Positions 1-12,556 of a stretch of 64,000 nucleotides of DNA are shown in pieces (within the stretch, counting starts at the first letter, position 1; the number at the start of each line of letters is the position of its first letter). The notes beneath the pieces were generated by a model. That model saw only the letters and a program-made list of their open reading frames with translations. It ran no database searches and was not told the DNA's origin. The position numbers and the translations under genes are program-made. Source of the DNA: Margaritispora aquatica (lineage: Eukaryota > Ascomycota > Leotiomycetes > Helotiales > Discinellaceae); contig VJWN01000010.1 in assembly GCA_007644065.1 (NCBI GenBank), positions 248,001-312,000 on the forward strand, given 5' to 3'.

Positions 1-39
1 TAAGATTATTGCGTTTCTTGTATGTACATACATACTCAC

Positions 40-140
40 CGGTCCCGAAGGTGATGGCAACGGTGTTCGGGTCGGTGTTAGCGATAAGGGAGGCATTGTC
101 TACATTGAATCTTGGGGCACTTGGTTGGAGTACTTGGTTG
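40..140 (-). CDS. Possible partial exon of a gene running off the left edge
   Basis: On the minus strand one frame reads through a stretch ending NTDPNTVAITFGTG and is followed by a good donor (GTGAGT, positions 39-34). The upstream acceptor is not clear; several AG sites lie between about 130 and 170. The gene would continue beyond position 1. I do not recognise the family. If real, it lies just downstream of and on the same strand as the prenyltransferase, so it could belong to the same secondary-metabolite locus. The evidence is one open frame plus one donor, so this is weak. Confidence 0.25.
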
Positions 141-665
141 ATAGGTAATCAACGACTACCTAGCTACCTAACTACAGAATAGTGGCTAGTACATAATGCG
201 ACTGAGATTGTAATTATCTCATGTTGAACATGAAAGTGCGTCGTGTGGTATAGTGTGTGCATGTTTGCCGTGGTTTTGTATCACTTTCTATGCATGGCTT
301 CATATGTTCAGATTCTCAAGGTGTAGAGTGAGATAGTTAGGCAAAGAGACACTGTGGTGAAACGGCATGGGAAACAACGCTCGCTATATTTCATTTCGCT
401 TCGCAGACTACCAAGCCGAAGAACAACACACGCTAACTCCTCCCCTTCCCCATCATATTCACCCATATATCAACGCCAAAATCAAGCGTAGCAAAGAGAC
501 GCAAACGCAAACGCACCGCACTGCTCAATGCTGACGATCAGTCGAGCACAAAAACTATATACCCCTACCTGCTCCAAAGTTAAGCTCCCCATATGCTTCC
601 ACAACCATTGTCTACCGTATCTATCCTAGCCATAGGATAGAGTTCACCTGCGCTGGGAGGAAAAG

Positions 666-2348
666 CTAGGAAGCGTATAGATAATTTGCCTTCTTTGGCC
701 CGTCGAAACTTTCCACGCCTGCTTTTAGTCTGCTGAAACGCTCCACATCCACCTTCTTCCCCTTCGGATCACCCTCGCCATCAGTGACAGACACTCTATC
801 TTGCAGTGTCTTGTATATCATAGGTTGGAGATACAGCGTTACCGCGACTTTGCCGCCTTTCTTCACCGCTAGGGACATGAAGGAGTGGCAGCCTGCTTCG
901 AGAGTGTGGTTCCTGTGTGGGCTGTGAATGGAATTAGACATTGGTAAGGCATAGTCACGTACTACGAACAGTGGTTTGATCTCGTGCGGTAGAGGAAGCT
1001 AGACAGTTTTCGAGTGCCATCTTGTGACTTAAATTAAGAGTCGAGTAGTAAAAAGGAGAAAAGGAAGAGGTTAGAAAGGAAAAAAATAAGGCAAGACTCA
1101 CAAAATCTCGCCAAAATCCTCCCCATAACTCCCACATACTTCGCCAAAACCCCTCTTTCCAAACCACCCTTGCAACGCAACCGCGATCTCTTGGTCACTT
1201 TTACTACCAAACCTTGCAGGCTGGAGATACAGTTTCGGCGTCGGCAGTTTCGCGCCTGGCTTGATCTCTAATCCAAGACAAATCGACTGCGGTTTGCCAA
1301 GTCTACTGAGCAGTTCCTTGCTTTCGCGCTCATCTCTTGCAACTTCAGATTCTGTCTCACTTGCTGAGACTGATGCTGGTGAGAAGAGCAAATCGTATAA
1401 TTCCTCGATGCAACGCAGCCCGATATCGATTTCCTCCCCCGTCAGCTGACCCCGCTGCGTCCACATCTCTTTCAGGGCGCGAAGACTGGTGTGCGAATGA
1501 TACGTGTAGACTTTCACTCTCGTCTGCGCGACATCTACACAGTCCCAGCCTAGCATGTGCACTTTCTGCATTTGCTCTTCTTCTAGATCAGCATTGTACT
1601 TCTCAATCACGGAGTACGCCTCTCGCAGTCCACCATTGAAGAGGTCGTTGTCCCACGTGGAAATGATTGCGTTTGCTCGCTCGTGGGAGAGTGCACGTGC
1701 GCCTCCTGTGGCGGGACGGAGGTAGATCTTGTAGAGCAGCTGGCCGGAGCGCAGCATGTCGATGCCGGAGGCGAACCAGGGCGCGTGTGCATCTTCTGAA
1801 GAAAGGGTGATGGATGATAAAGTGGCGAGAGCGGAGTCTAGGGGGTCTGTTTTGGAGTCTGCTAGTGTCAGGTAGCTGAGTCTGGCGAGAGAAAGGATGA
1901 AGGCTTTTGGTTGGGAGCCCGTGTCGAAGGACACGCGGATGATGGAGTCGGATGCTGAGGTTGGGGATTCAACCAGATTCCATTGCATGTCGTACGGAGT
2001 GCCATCGCGAGAAAGCTTGCTTTTCAAGGCTGGAGATGTTACGTGTGGGCCTTCTATGAGGTATGGGAGAGTCTGTTGCCATAGAGTGAGGAAATAAGAG
2101 ATTTGCTCTTCTGGATAATTGGCTTTCTGTAGGAGCGTGTTGAGAGATGCTGTAGATGCATCGTGCCAGAAATTGCTAACCGTGGGCATAGTACGAGGTA
2201 TGGTTTCAGGTGATACATGGGCGGTTGTTGGAATCGTGTTGGTGGACTTGGTGGTGGTGATTGATGAGATCTTGTGGCTTTTGGAGCGACGCAGGATCTT
2301 TGGGCGTTTGTGCAACATGCCTGAGAATAGGATTGTGAATATATCCAT
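666..2348 (-). CDS. DMATS-type aromatic prenyltransferase (2 exons)
   Basis: ABBA-fold aromatic prenyltransferase of the dimethylallyl-tryptophan synthase family. Such enzymes transfer a prenyl group from a prenyl diphosphate to tryptophan, tyrosine or another aromatic acceptor in fungal indole/terpenoid metabolism. Seen here: an N-terminal FWHD block, the family hallmark LSRDGTPYDMQWNL, the beta-strand blocks KIYLRPATGG and KVYTYHSHTS, then LGLEIKPGAKLPTPKLYLQP, and a last strand VAVTLYLQPMIY in exon 2. Exon 1 is 2348-1102; the intron is about 1101-922 (GTGAGT donor); exon 2 is 921-666, with an alternative acceptor giving 912-666. From the first ATG the protein is about 500 residues, longer than the usual 400-460. 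The first ~50 residues are basic and Ser/Thr-rich, so an ATG near residue 53 (MPTVSNFWHD) may be the true start. The aromatic substrate cannot be deduced. Confidence 0.9.
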
Positions 2349-5300
2349 AGTTGAAGAAATATGAACAAAGAAATTGCTAGTCAGAGATCGGCATCGGGAG
2401 TTGAGAGGGTATACATGTGATTTTCAGGTCGTGAAAAAAGGTACAGCTGATTGAAAGTGAATACGTGCACGTTGAGACCAAGTGCGAAGGAACCAGTGAT
2501 CTGGAATCTTTGTCTTGAATCTCGTGCAGATCAAATCCAGAAACGACGACGACATTCGTGTAGCGAGACAGTCTCAAATAGTGGCATTGACGGTGACAAG
2601 GTACTGGATCGCCATTGACTCGTAATAATTTAATGAATAACGGCAGAAGTTCAATTGGACTTCCAATTGTGATGGCTTGCCCTACCAACTGAGACATGGT
2701 AAAGATCGGCACGCCTCTGTCGCCAAATATGAGAGGTCACACTGCCAAGACGTTGGCAGTTAGGAGAAGTGAAAATTTGGAGAAGTATGATAAGGAAGAC
2801 TTTCCACGCACCATGACAGGATGAGATGACATTGCGCCAAAGGTTCCGAGTCGATAAGTGAGAACCCATATCTGGACGCCACAACAGAGTTGGGTAACCG
2901 AAGGTGAAAACAAAAGGGGGTGGGGTCAACAATTAAGCGAGTTCGATAACCGGGTTGGCGGAAGCAAATCAGAGTCAGTGCTCAACTCACAATGCTCCAT
3001 GCCGATACGACAGATTCAATTGACGGCGCGGTGTCCCTTTTTATAGTAGGCCGTTCCTTGGGGTTCCAAAACACAGATGGACAGGATGCAAGGGATGTCA
3101 TGATAACAATCATCAAGAAGGGTGTACAGAGACGTGGCAGTATAGTTGTTGATAGTTTAATCCTCATATTGAGCTAATATAGAATCTGGTCATTGGATTG
3201 ATGCAAGAGAGGGAAATAGTCACAATGGATGCAGAGATATCCAACAAGGCCTATCAGCCAATTCACTTGGAAGGGCTCGGCAATATTGGCGAAGCCCAAG
3301 GAGTCGAAACGAGGTATAGATTCCAACCATTGTCACTTGATCAGAAGGGATCCAAGATGAAAACTTATCTCAGGATTGGATCGCTGTGGTGCTGCACATG
3401 CATCTTCTTATGAACAGGGATCTTTGAAATGGCTGAATCTTGTGGCCATGATTGGGACTCCGTGATTTTCCCGACATGGTCAGTTGAGATTCCCGATCTA
3501 TCGGTATGCTAGTTTCATTACTTCTCCAGCGGTCAATGAGCATCATGATCTTGCTTAGATGATAGTTGTAATAAAGCATATCAAGCGAAGCAGAGGTGCC
3601 ACGAAAAACAACTAGGTTGACAGATGGAAGTCTAAATCAGCAAATGCCCAAATGCTCGACTGGGTGAAAATAATACTAACATAGCGTAATGGGAAGAGCA
3701 TAGATATGGCTCTGTAACAAACTTAATCCTGGTAGGCGAGAGAATGGTAAGCACTGAAAATGCTACACCACTCGAAAGACATGCATATCCTATGTGTAAA
3801 CCAATCGAGGTGGAGATGGTGCATAGCTTGTGTGACAAGCTCACAAGGCATAAATTTCTTTTGCCACGTCAAATTGAGACAACTGATGCACAGCGGCCCA
3901 GCGTGGATTGTGAAAAGGGTTGGAAAATGAACCAGTTCAACGCCACTGACGTGCTTAGAGTATGATACAAATTGGCTGGAGATCCGGTGAGTTGAAAGTG
4001 GTGAAATGATCACTCGAAAGAAACCCCCCGGAAGGCTCTACCACAAACTAATATGAATATCGCAAATTTCGGATCTTTGATAAGTATGAAAAGAGATGAG
4101 AGCGTCTGCGGTTCATGACGTACAAAAGACACCGCAAAAAACACTTTCCTTAGAAACAATGCTTCCTTAAGGCGACGATGATTGCTGTGATGGTTTTCAA
4201 TCCCTCACTGTCGGTTCTCCGAAGCTTTTAGACGCTCGGGTCGGAGATAGATGTATGGTTGAAGTGGCATCCACTGAGCAAAAATTCGACTCTCCCACTT
4301 CCTCGAGAAATGCGAGCTGGTTTCCAGGTCAGAACTTGTTTCAAAGAGGCAGACCTTATCTGGTATTGCAAGGTCTTATATCCATTGCTTCTCGATCAAC
4401 GTGGTGCAAGCTATTGTCTGGAATGAAACCAGTCCTTATCGTCTTATGAGCTAGTCAATGAGCTCGCCGCATTCATGACGTCTTTGCATGAGCTATCAGA
4501 TGCTTGTAAAGAGTATAAAACAACATTTAATCTTTCGAGAATGCCAGCCAAGATCCATAGGTAGACATGAAAAGTAGATCAATGCCTACTTCACAACAAC
4601 CCTAAACGCCATTAGCCTGTGTTGCTCTCAAAGACTCAAAAAACTCAAACTACACCATAGAAATCATGCAACAAGAATGAATATAGAATTCATGGGAGTT
4701 TTCTAGCACAAAAACATAACTATTCCACGTGCATATTGTGTCATGGTGATGTAAGCACGATTTGTAGAGCGCAATAGGTTTCGTCACTGGTGGTCGACAC
4801 TTGGAGGTATCGATACAATACGAAAAAGAAAGGAGTCACGCAGGAGTCTTTGCAGTAGTGAGCCGAGTGGTTTTCAAAGTACTTAAATAATGTTTGTCCT
4901 TAGCTGTGCTCGCTCTGGGTCACGAAAAAGACACGAGATCCCAATGAGGCTAGACGACCTGACCTGACAGTATATCATGTGATCTCGCAGAGTCTCGGAC
5001 TACATTATACATAACTAGGTAAGGTATCTTGTATCTGGAGCGAAGATACCTACAGTAAAGCACTTGGTTTCCTGATTGCCTTAGGTTTTCGTTCTCCTTC
5101 CTCTCCAATTTGAATTCGAATGTCAACGTATTCTCGTCTTCGTCCTTTGTCTTGATGAAAGGAGCTACTCGATTTTACAACCTTCTCGTTGGAGGTATTG
5201 TAGAAATATCTCCGGTTTGCTCTGACTGGCCTAAAATGTCATGAAAATGATACACACTTAAAACACCTTTATTCATCAAAAAAGACCTTCCGGCTTCGAA

Positions 5301-5453
5301 CTATTCTTCTTGCCATTTCAACTTCTTCCCTTTGTCCCATCCGTCAAACGAATTTTCAATTTTCTTTATTCTTCGTCCCTATCCTTAGTCTCATTATCAA
5401 GCTGTAGCGTATTTCTCTCTGTCACAGTTCTATAGGTCATTCTTTTACGTCGA
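2349..5453. other. 3.1-kb stretch without a supportable gene
   Basis: No reading frame here has family motifs. One minus-strand candidate exon is listed separately. A short plus-strand frame from about 3201 (cytosolic-looking N-terminus, then a basic segment and the start of a hydrophobic run) stops without a usable donor. The last ~350 bases are CT-rich and look like the promoter/leader of the gene starting at 5454. Confidence 0.5.
2991..3167 (-). CDS. Candidate first exon of a small secreted protein
   Basis: The frame opens with a basic start (MRIK) and a hydrophobic core resembling a signal peptide (PFLMIVIMTSLASC), runs about 59 codons and ends at a consensus donor GTGAGT (2990-2985). 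A following exon could lie in the minus-strand frame ending at 2377, but I cannot choose an acceptor. No family is recognised. It could equally be chance. Confidence 0.2.
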
Positions 5454-8400
5454 ATGCCCTTCAGGAACTTTATAAACGAGTCTGAAGACGATCGCAACAT
5501 GGCCAATACAGCCAGTTTAGGACCACTAGCGTTCGTAGATGTTCCATTGTCTGAGCTCGCGAAAACTTACTCACATCCGGTAAGCAAAATCCGGCTAGTA
5601 GTTTTGTACTTTCTTCGGAATATCGACAGATTAGAGCTGCATAGTACATCCTTAGAGAAACGACCCTCAAACCATCCTCTCCAGTACCTTCAGCAAGTAT
5701 CTTTCCAGATTGTATACTCATTTATGAATAGTAAGCACCTCATGTCTCCAACATGAAAAAGATTCCTGATACATGCGGAATTGAGAGCTACACCATTCTC
5801 AATTTTTATTGACAGAACATATTTTTCTGCTTGCTCAATTTATCCTGCGAATTTTCTCAATTTATGCTGATTATTTAGCTACGGCATTCACAATGGTTTC
5901 GACCATACTGTACTCAAAGACATCGTTCCCTATAAGAGTGGCATAACCCCAACTGCCCCATGGCGAGAGTCCGTCAATAACTACTGGAGCACTTGGTTCA
6001 CAACTCTGAGACCAGTAATCTCAAAATACGCTAATTTTTTATTAGAATAAGACTCAAGTCTGATGACGAGCTTATCCAGTGTTTTAAACTTGAGATTTAC
6101 CAGCGAGCTAGATTTGAAGGTCTGAGGATTCCAGCACTTCCCCTGACGGTGACATCTGCTGATGTATTCCAGGTTTTAGGACCGCAGAGCTACGAGTTCT
6201 TGGTGCTCTCGCTTTCGCAGCGGACGAACCCCCTGGACAGAAGCTGGATGGAGTAGCTCTTCTTCCATTATTTGAACGAAGCAATTGGGGGCCATCGCCT
6301 TTCAAAGACATTCCTTCGATTCCTCGTGGACTTGGAGCGACAGGTTATTGGGAGGGTATGTTTATTGTCCACTTGGATTTTGCTAGTTTATAAAGGAAAT
6401 AGAGCTTTAGATATCCTTGCAGAGGCGTACTGAGATATGCGCTTTTACTTCTGGATGATTCTTCAATACTCTAGCTCCAGGTGCGTATAATTAAGATTGG
6501 ACACTGACTTGATATGCAGTATGCTTATCTTTATTTTTGAGATGAAGAAAATATTTATCCATGGTCAGGAAAGCAACGATGATATCTGGAACGAACTCCT
6601 TCCATGCTTGAAATTAGCATCATTGATCCTAAAGAACGCGGAAACCTGGCCCTGGTAAGCATATTCTTTCTTATAAGCGTTTATTTTGGCAGCAAGTCTC
6701 TTGATAGTACTTCTCAAGGTCAAATATTAATTTCAGACATATTCATGAAGCTATACACAACGAGGAAATCTCTACATGACACCATCTGTCTTTCTCGTGT
6801 TTTTTTTTTTTTTTCATTTCTAATTGTCTACAAAAAATAGGTGGAATGCCTTACTTGCGGATACTTTTAGGCAAGTGGATGCGGTAGATATACCGGTAGA
6901 TAGATCGACAAAACGAAAGATATAGCCCTATACAGGTTTTTCTTGCGAAAGCCGCAGGTTGGCGGTTCGGAAAAGATACGGAAAACGGTTCAAGAGATGT
7001 TGCTTGAGCACACCAACCGCATCTGCTTCAGGTTGACAAGTGGATATTTTGCTGATGAGAAACTGGCTGTTCTGCAGGTTTGGCAATACGGGTATTCTAG
7101 GGTAGAGGCTTTCACCGGGAAAGGCAAATTTTGGCTTGCAATAGAGATGCTGTATCCGCTTTTTAGGACCGAGATTTCTGTAGGAGACAGGATGCTGACT
7201 CGATTTGTAATTGCACAAACCATTCTCCACAAACTTGCACATTGCTTGCTTCTGTCCTTAGACAGTAAAAGGGAGGAGGATGCTCGGATGTTTGGCATTT
7301 TTGAGTCATACTTTGAGACTGAACCAATCTCCGAACTGTAGGTTTCAATAAACTACGCTAAGTTTGCATGTGCTAATGATTGCAAGGGGATCTTCGATGG
7401 AAGGGGTGGTACGCAGACTTCAGAGTTGCATTATTCTTATCCAAGCTGACTACATTTAGGTGTTTGGTGGATCAAGTCATCCGCTCAATGCGTGTCTTTT
7501 GTCCAGTTCCATCTCAGCGGGAGGTCTCTTTCGGTAGCTTGTTGTTACTATCCACTTTAATCGCACTGACGATGTGGACAGAGCAAACTTTCCTTGCAAA
7601 GCCAGTGCATCATTGCCATTAAGAGATCAGCCGGTTTTACGGACACCCAAACCCGATGATTGGGAGCTCATTACTAATTATCCTGGTGAACAACATCCTT
7701 CGCATCCTAATTCAATGCTTTTGAGTGCAACCCTCAAACCATTTTTGATGTTTCCCAAGCTGCCCCCCATCTGGTCTAGATTGATTGATCCAATATCAAC
7801 AGATGAGTCGGAGAACTTTGTTGACGCAAAGACCTAGTAAACGCAGAGTATTTCCACAATCTACAATGCATTGACTTTTGGAACGTCTACGTAGGACAGT
7901 GAGTTCGTTCTGCTCTGTTATATGAATATGACTAAATATATCAGGAATAATGACAAGAGTCTGCATATGCCGCGGACTCTTGGCTCGTGTCATTTCGCCG
8001 ATTTACCAGAGAAAGAAGGTATTCCAGAGCTTGCCCATCTTACCAAAATGATTCCTTTCGGGAGTGAAGATCAGATGCCCATTTTGGTCAATGGCACAAC
8101 AGAAGCAGAAATCGCTGTTGTCATCCGTGAGAATAGGCGAAAGAATCGAGCAAGCACAATCGAGCTAGTGCTGGCGCAAGAGGAACACCTGCGAAACGAC
8201 CACAGGTATCTGATGCAACGGCAGAATTACATCGTTAATCCAGGCTATATACAGGATCGTCAATTAGCTGCGACTGCAAGAGTGGCAGCCTCAAATTCGC
8301 CTCACACACAGCCAGTAGACATCGGTCTTTACAGAGAGCCCAAATATGAGCCTGGGTGTGAGCGTTACGACGAAATTCTCCTGTATCTCCTCGACAATCG

Positions 8401-9080
8401 GATCAATTTAGCGCTGGATACAATGACGGTTGACACTTGTGAACATGTGATGTATCACTACCTTCTAGAGAGTGGTCTGGTCATCACTCCCACGGAATGG
8501 AGGGGCTTTCTGCAAAAATGCAACAGGAATCAGGAGTTTTCCCTGCGTACGTATGGCTGTAATAAGATTGGAATTATTTGCTGATGCATGGTAGCTGGAC
8601 GGGAGGTATGTCAATTTTTTACGTCAATCTAGCACACCAGGTGACATTAAGATGCTAAGGAGACATGAGATTATCTTCATTAACAATAACATTCTCGATG
8701 TCGCCGAAAGGGAGATACCATCACTAACTTTTCATTCAGTTGGGTCTCCTCCTAGTGAGACACAAGGATTCATCAAATTCATCTCCAAGGGCTGGCCTCC
8801 AAAGAAAGGCTCGAGAAATCTACCAGGCCCGTCCATTGAAGCCTGGACATGGTGGTGCAGTACCGAAAAGGAGCTATTGAGAGACCCTGAAGCTAAAACA
8901 TTCTTGTACAGAGGTTTGACCGAATTTGACAAGGACTACTTTCTTCAGTTCTTCAATAGAGTCACCAGGACGAGAAACAGCAAACAACCTGATCCAAGCC
9001 AGCTCCAACCGGACTTCACAATCTCAGAGCTAGATGGGTGTCTCGCGCTGAGCGAGGATAATGGTGGGATTTATATGTGA
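5454..9080 (+). CDS. Multi-exon protein with HKLAH (HExxH-like) motif, possibly decaying
   Basis: Unrecognised fungal family with a metallopeptidase-like motif. Exons that join in frame by short introns include 6059-6119 to 6173-6355 (53-nt intron) and 5879-6014 to 6059 (44-nt intron). Later coding blocks are about 6520-6654, 6943-7335, 7450-7825, 7980-8545 and 8652-9080. The block near 7200 reads RFVIAQTILHKLAH, then FESYFETEPISEL about 35 residues on. Related fungal proteins, as I recall them, have HExxH at this place, so Lys replaces the catalytic Glu. A VFGG segment follows about 40 codons later. The start at 5454 follows a CT-rich leader. Joins at 5731/5879, 6356/6520, around 7825-7850 and 8546/8651 could not be made in phase, so this is either a gene with splicing I misread or a pseudogene. 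Confidence 0.45.
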
Positions 9081-9981
9081 GTTACAATTCCATCAAAGGA
9101 CTTCTTGGCCGTGCTTTTATAAAGGTGTCGGGCTAATGGTGGGGGCAGACTCGGTCCACCGGGCTTTGTCAGACGGAACCCTGCCCGAGCAGCGTCTACA
9201 AACTCAGTCCCACCCTCAAACTCGGCACCTAGCTAGTCCTTGGAGCTCAACAAGCTTTCAACTTTGTGCTCGCGTGGCGTTTGGGCGAAGTTGGGTTGCA
9301 TGAATAAGACTGGTGCATCCGCCAACTTCAGACAGCGGTTGGTAAATGCAGCTTGCCATGAAAAATCCAAGAAGAGCTCTCACTAGACTAGCCGTGTATG
9401 TATGCACGCATCATGTTGTGTCCAAGAGTAAGGTTCGATTATAGGACTTAAATCTAAAATCTCCATAATGATCAAAATTTTCAGCCTTTTATTGGCGTGC
9501 AGAAGAGTCTTCCGTTTTAGATGCTATTTGCTCAGTTGTCTTTCCCTTAGGCATAGGGGGATCTACAAGTAATGCATATCTTGCAATGATTTAGAACTTC
9601 ATGCATGTTTACTATCACTATATCTTTCTTACCATCATTCATTCACAGCTATGTTTAGCGTCACTGAAACAATTTGCTCCACTGCTTCCAGGAGACTTAA
9701 CAATTCAGCATCAAATCTCTCTCACTGTTGTGTCTCACATTTCTAGCTCTTTTCGCCTAGTGAGCGACATCGCAGCAGAATTTATTATATTCATGGACAT
9801 TAAGTGCTAAACAGTCAAGATGTACCGATGCATTGGTGCTCGTCCAGAAACCAGACCATACCAGAAATACCTACGACTACTGTACCCATGAGCATCTTGG
9901 CGAGCTGACCTCAACCCACAAATTCGCCGACAGGACGAATCATGCTTGCTAGATCGTCCCAACTAGACCAGCGCAAGCTCC

Positions 9982-9990
9982 ATCAGATAA
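9982..9990 (+). promoter_or_regulatory. Iron-responsive GATA-factor site (ATCAGATAA)
   Basis: Exact match to ATCWGATAA, the consensus bound by the fungal iron repressors of the SreA/Urbs1/SRE1 family. It lies 686 bases before the start codon of the siderophore transporter. The following bases (TTTTCC) are repeated after the second site. Confidence 0.6.
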
Positions 9991-10055
9991 TTTTCCCTGC
10001 CAGTCTGGGCTTTCCACTTCTTCAAATAAACGAACCAACAGATCTCCTGGAACTC

Positions 10056-10064
10056 ATCTGATAA
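10056..10064 (+). promoter_or_regulatory. Iron-responsive GATA-factor site (ATCTGATAA) with adjacent GATAA
   Basis: Second exact ATCWGATAA match, immediately followed by another GATAA (10065-10069), so two GATA cores sit in tandem. The string GATAATTTTCC is shared with the first site. Confidence 0.65.
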
Positions 10065-10149
10065 GATAATTTTCCGGACATTTACTTGAGCCAAGACTGT
10101 TCACTCCACCTTTTGTGGATGCTCGCCATTTCCGCCTCTTTTTAGGACG

Positions 10150-10158
10150 ATCTGATAA
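10150..10158 (+). promoter_or_regulatory. Iron-responsive GATA-factor site (ATCTGATAA)
   Basis: Third exact ATCWGATAA match, 518 bases before the transporter start. All three sites lie within 177 bases and have the same orientation. Confidence 0.65.
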
Positions 10159-10675
10159 CGGCTAGGACTGCAGGTTTTGCTGCTGTTGCATTCATTGGTG
10201 TCCTTTTGAGGATCTGAGTGGTGAGGATTGGTTGGTGGCAACGATAGCATATGCTGATAGCATCGCGCTTAGCTTATTACCTTCCTCTTTGATCATGCTA
10301 ACTTCTGGCTATGACAAACTTAATCGATTATTCCTGCCCCATCAAAGCATGGAGAAGTCTTGGTGCTGTTAGTAAGTTTCTAGGTTCTTGATTTTGGGCT
10401 GAGGTGCAGCTCAACCTTGACGCCTCGCCCGCTGCTGTCGTTCTTAGGACTCTCCACTCGAAGCAGGTTCTGGCATGTCCGTTGGTTAATCGACGAGCAA
10501 TGGCTTGGGGGTTGAATTCTCTGCAGCTTGGGTCTCTTGGCTTTAATAACACTTGAAAGTTTGTCTCCGGAGTCGCAGGGTTTGGGAGCATGGGATCAGT
10601 GTTATATATCTGGGTTTCCCCCGTTGTTGAACTCAAAATCTGTATCCGGTATTCAAGAAACGATTGCTGAGCATC

Positions 10676-12556
10676 ATGGCAATTGCTGCGCTCTTCAACA
10701 GGCCAAAGGCCGACCCCGTCGAGGCCGTTCACGAGGAGCCTGCCATACAGTATGCGAACGACAAGGAAGCCGGTGTTGCCAACGATGACAAGGCTTCTGG
10801 TGAGGAGAGTGATGGCGTTTCAACTGATATGCAAGATGGCGTACAAGCTGCCGAAGCTACCACATCAGTCTGGACTAAGAGAGATCTAATTATAGCATAT
10901 ATTCTGTATGTGATGGTGGCCCATTCAAGGTCAAGAAGTTGTGCTGACTTTCTCCTAGAATTTGGAGTGTTTACTTCATGGACGCTATGCAACAGACTAC
11001 CACTGGTTCCCTCACACCATATGTCACTAGTTCCTTCTCGCAGCACTCTTTGACAGCTACCACTTCCGTCATGTCCAGTCTCATCGGCGGTATCTTCCAA
11101 TTGCCTCTCGCAAAAATCCTGGATATCTGGGGTCGACCACAAGGCTTTGCTGTGATGGTATGCTTGCTGCTGATAGGGCTGACGATGATGGCTGTCTGTC
11201 AAAATGTTCAGACTTATGCTGCTGCTCAAGTCTTCTATTGGGTCGGGTAAGTGGCTTTGATTTTGTTTTACCGAATCCTCGCTTATTGAATCTAGATACA
11301 ACGGCATGGGCTTCAGTTTGTCAGTCTTTGTGGCAGACACGTCACAGCTCAAGAACAGAGCTTTTGCCTTTGCTTTCGTCTCATCTCCTTACATTGCTAC
11401 AGTCTGGATCGGTGGACCTTTGGCTACTGCAATCTTGAAAGGACCGGGCTTCAGGTGGGGTTTTGGAATTTTCGCTTTTTGCGAAATTGCTGTTACCCTT
11501 CCCTTGTTCGCACTCTTCTACCTAAACTACCGAAAGGCTAAGAAGGCGGGACTGGTACGAGAACGCGTCCATACCAGAAGTGCATTCGAATCTTTGAAGT
11601 ACTACGCAATCGAGTTTGATCTGGCTGGTCTGCTCCTTCTTGCGGGTGGACTAGCCCTGTTTCTTCTACCATTCAATCTCTATTCGAAACAAGCGAAGGG
11701 ATGGCAATCACCGATGATTCTCTCCATGCTTGTCGTTGGCATCGTCCTCCTCTTTTGCTTTACCATGTACGAGAAGTACCTCGCGCCCAAGACCTTCATC
11801 CCATACTCCCTGCTCATGGACCGCACTGTGCTCGGCGCATGTATCCTAGCCGCAACGCTCTTTTTCGAGTTCTACGTCTGGAACTCCTACTTCTTCTCTT
11901 TTCTCCAAGTCGTGAACGATCTCTCCATCACACAAGCCACCTACATTGCCAACATCTACTCTATCGGGTCATGCTTCTTCGCTCTCGTCGTTGGCGTGTT
12001 CATCCGGTGGCACGGTCGCTTCAAGAACCTCGCTCTCTTCTTCGGCGTTCCTTTGACAATCCTCGGTGTAGGCCTCATGATCGCCTTCCGCCAGCCAAAT
12101 GTCAACATCGGCTACATCATCATGTGCCAGATCTTCATTGCCTTCTCAGGCGGAACGCTCGTTATCTGCGAGCAAATGGCCGTCATGGCTGCAGCGTCGC
12201 ACCAACGCATCGCGGTCGTGCTAGCTATCGAGAGCATGTTCGCCTCTATTGGCGGCGCCATTGGCTCCACAGTCGCAGGCGCCATCTGGACCGGCATCTT
12301 CCCTGTCAGGTTGGCTGAGTATTTGCCTGCTGAGAGTCAGGGCAATCTGACGCAGATTTATGGCGATTTGACAGTTCAGATGAGTTATCCTAAGGGCAGC
12401 GCGACGAGGACGGCGATTGATCGTGCGTATGGAGATGCGCAGCGGTATATGCTTATTGGAGCAACGTGTATTTTGATCTTGAGCGTGGCCAGTGTGGCTG
12501 TCTGGAGGGATTATAGGGTTAAGGATATTAAGCAGGTAAAGGGGAGAGTGTTTTAG
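10676..12556 (+). CDS. MFS siderophore-iron transporter (SIT family)
   Basis: Plasma- or vesicle-membrane uptake of ferric siderophores by a 14-helix major facilitator of the fungal SIT (Sit1/MirB) group. Exons 10676-10905, 10959-11246 and 11296-12556 join in phase (592 residues, the usual size) using GTATGT/CTAG and GTAAGT/CTAG sites. An acidic cytosolic N-terminus of about 70 residues is followed by membrane segments. Family features seen are MDAMQQTTTGSLTPYVTS at the first helix/loop, the MFS loop DIWGRPQGF, GMGFSLSVFVADTS, and a late SGGTLVICEQMAVMAA segment. The long C-terminal loop between the last two helices (about residues 510-550) is also typical. Start chosen at the first ATG (MAIAALF). 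Three ATCWGATAA motifs upstream suggest repression by an SreA-type GATA factor under iron sufficiency. The specific siderophore cannot be told. Confidence 0.93.

Larger units (their letters stand above)
9081..10675. other. 1.6-kb intergenic region, promoter of the siderophore transporter
   Basis: No gene is supported. The proximal part (9980-10160) contains three GATA-factor consensus sites, listed separately. The part nearest the preceding gene shows nothing recognisable. Confidence 0.6.

Noticed and set aside
3198..3413. 71-codon plus frame resembling the cytosolic start of a UstYa/DUF3328-type protein
   Set aside because: It stops inside what would be the membrane helix, has no donor site, and no HxxHC motifs are found downstream.
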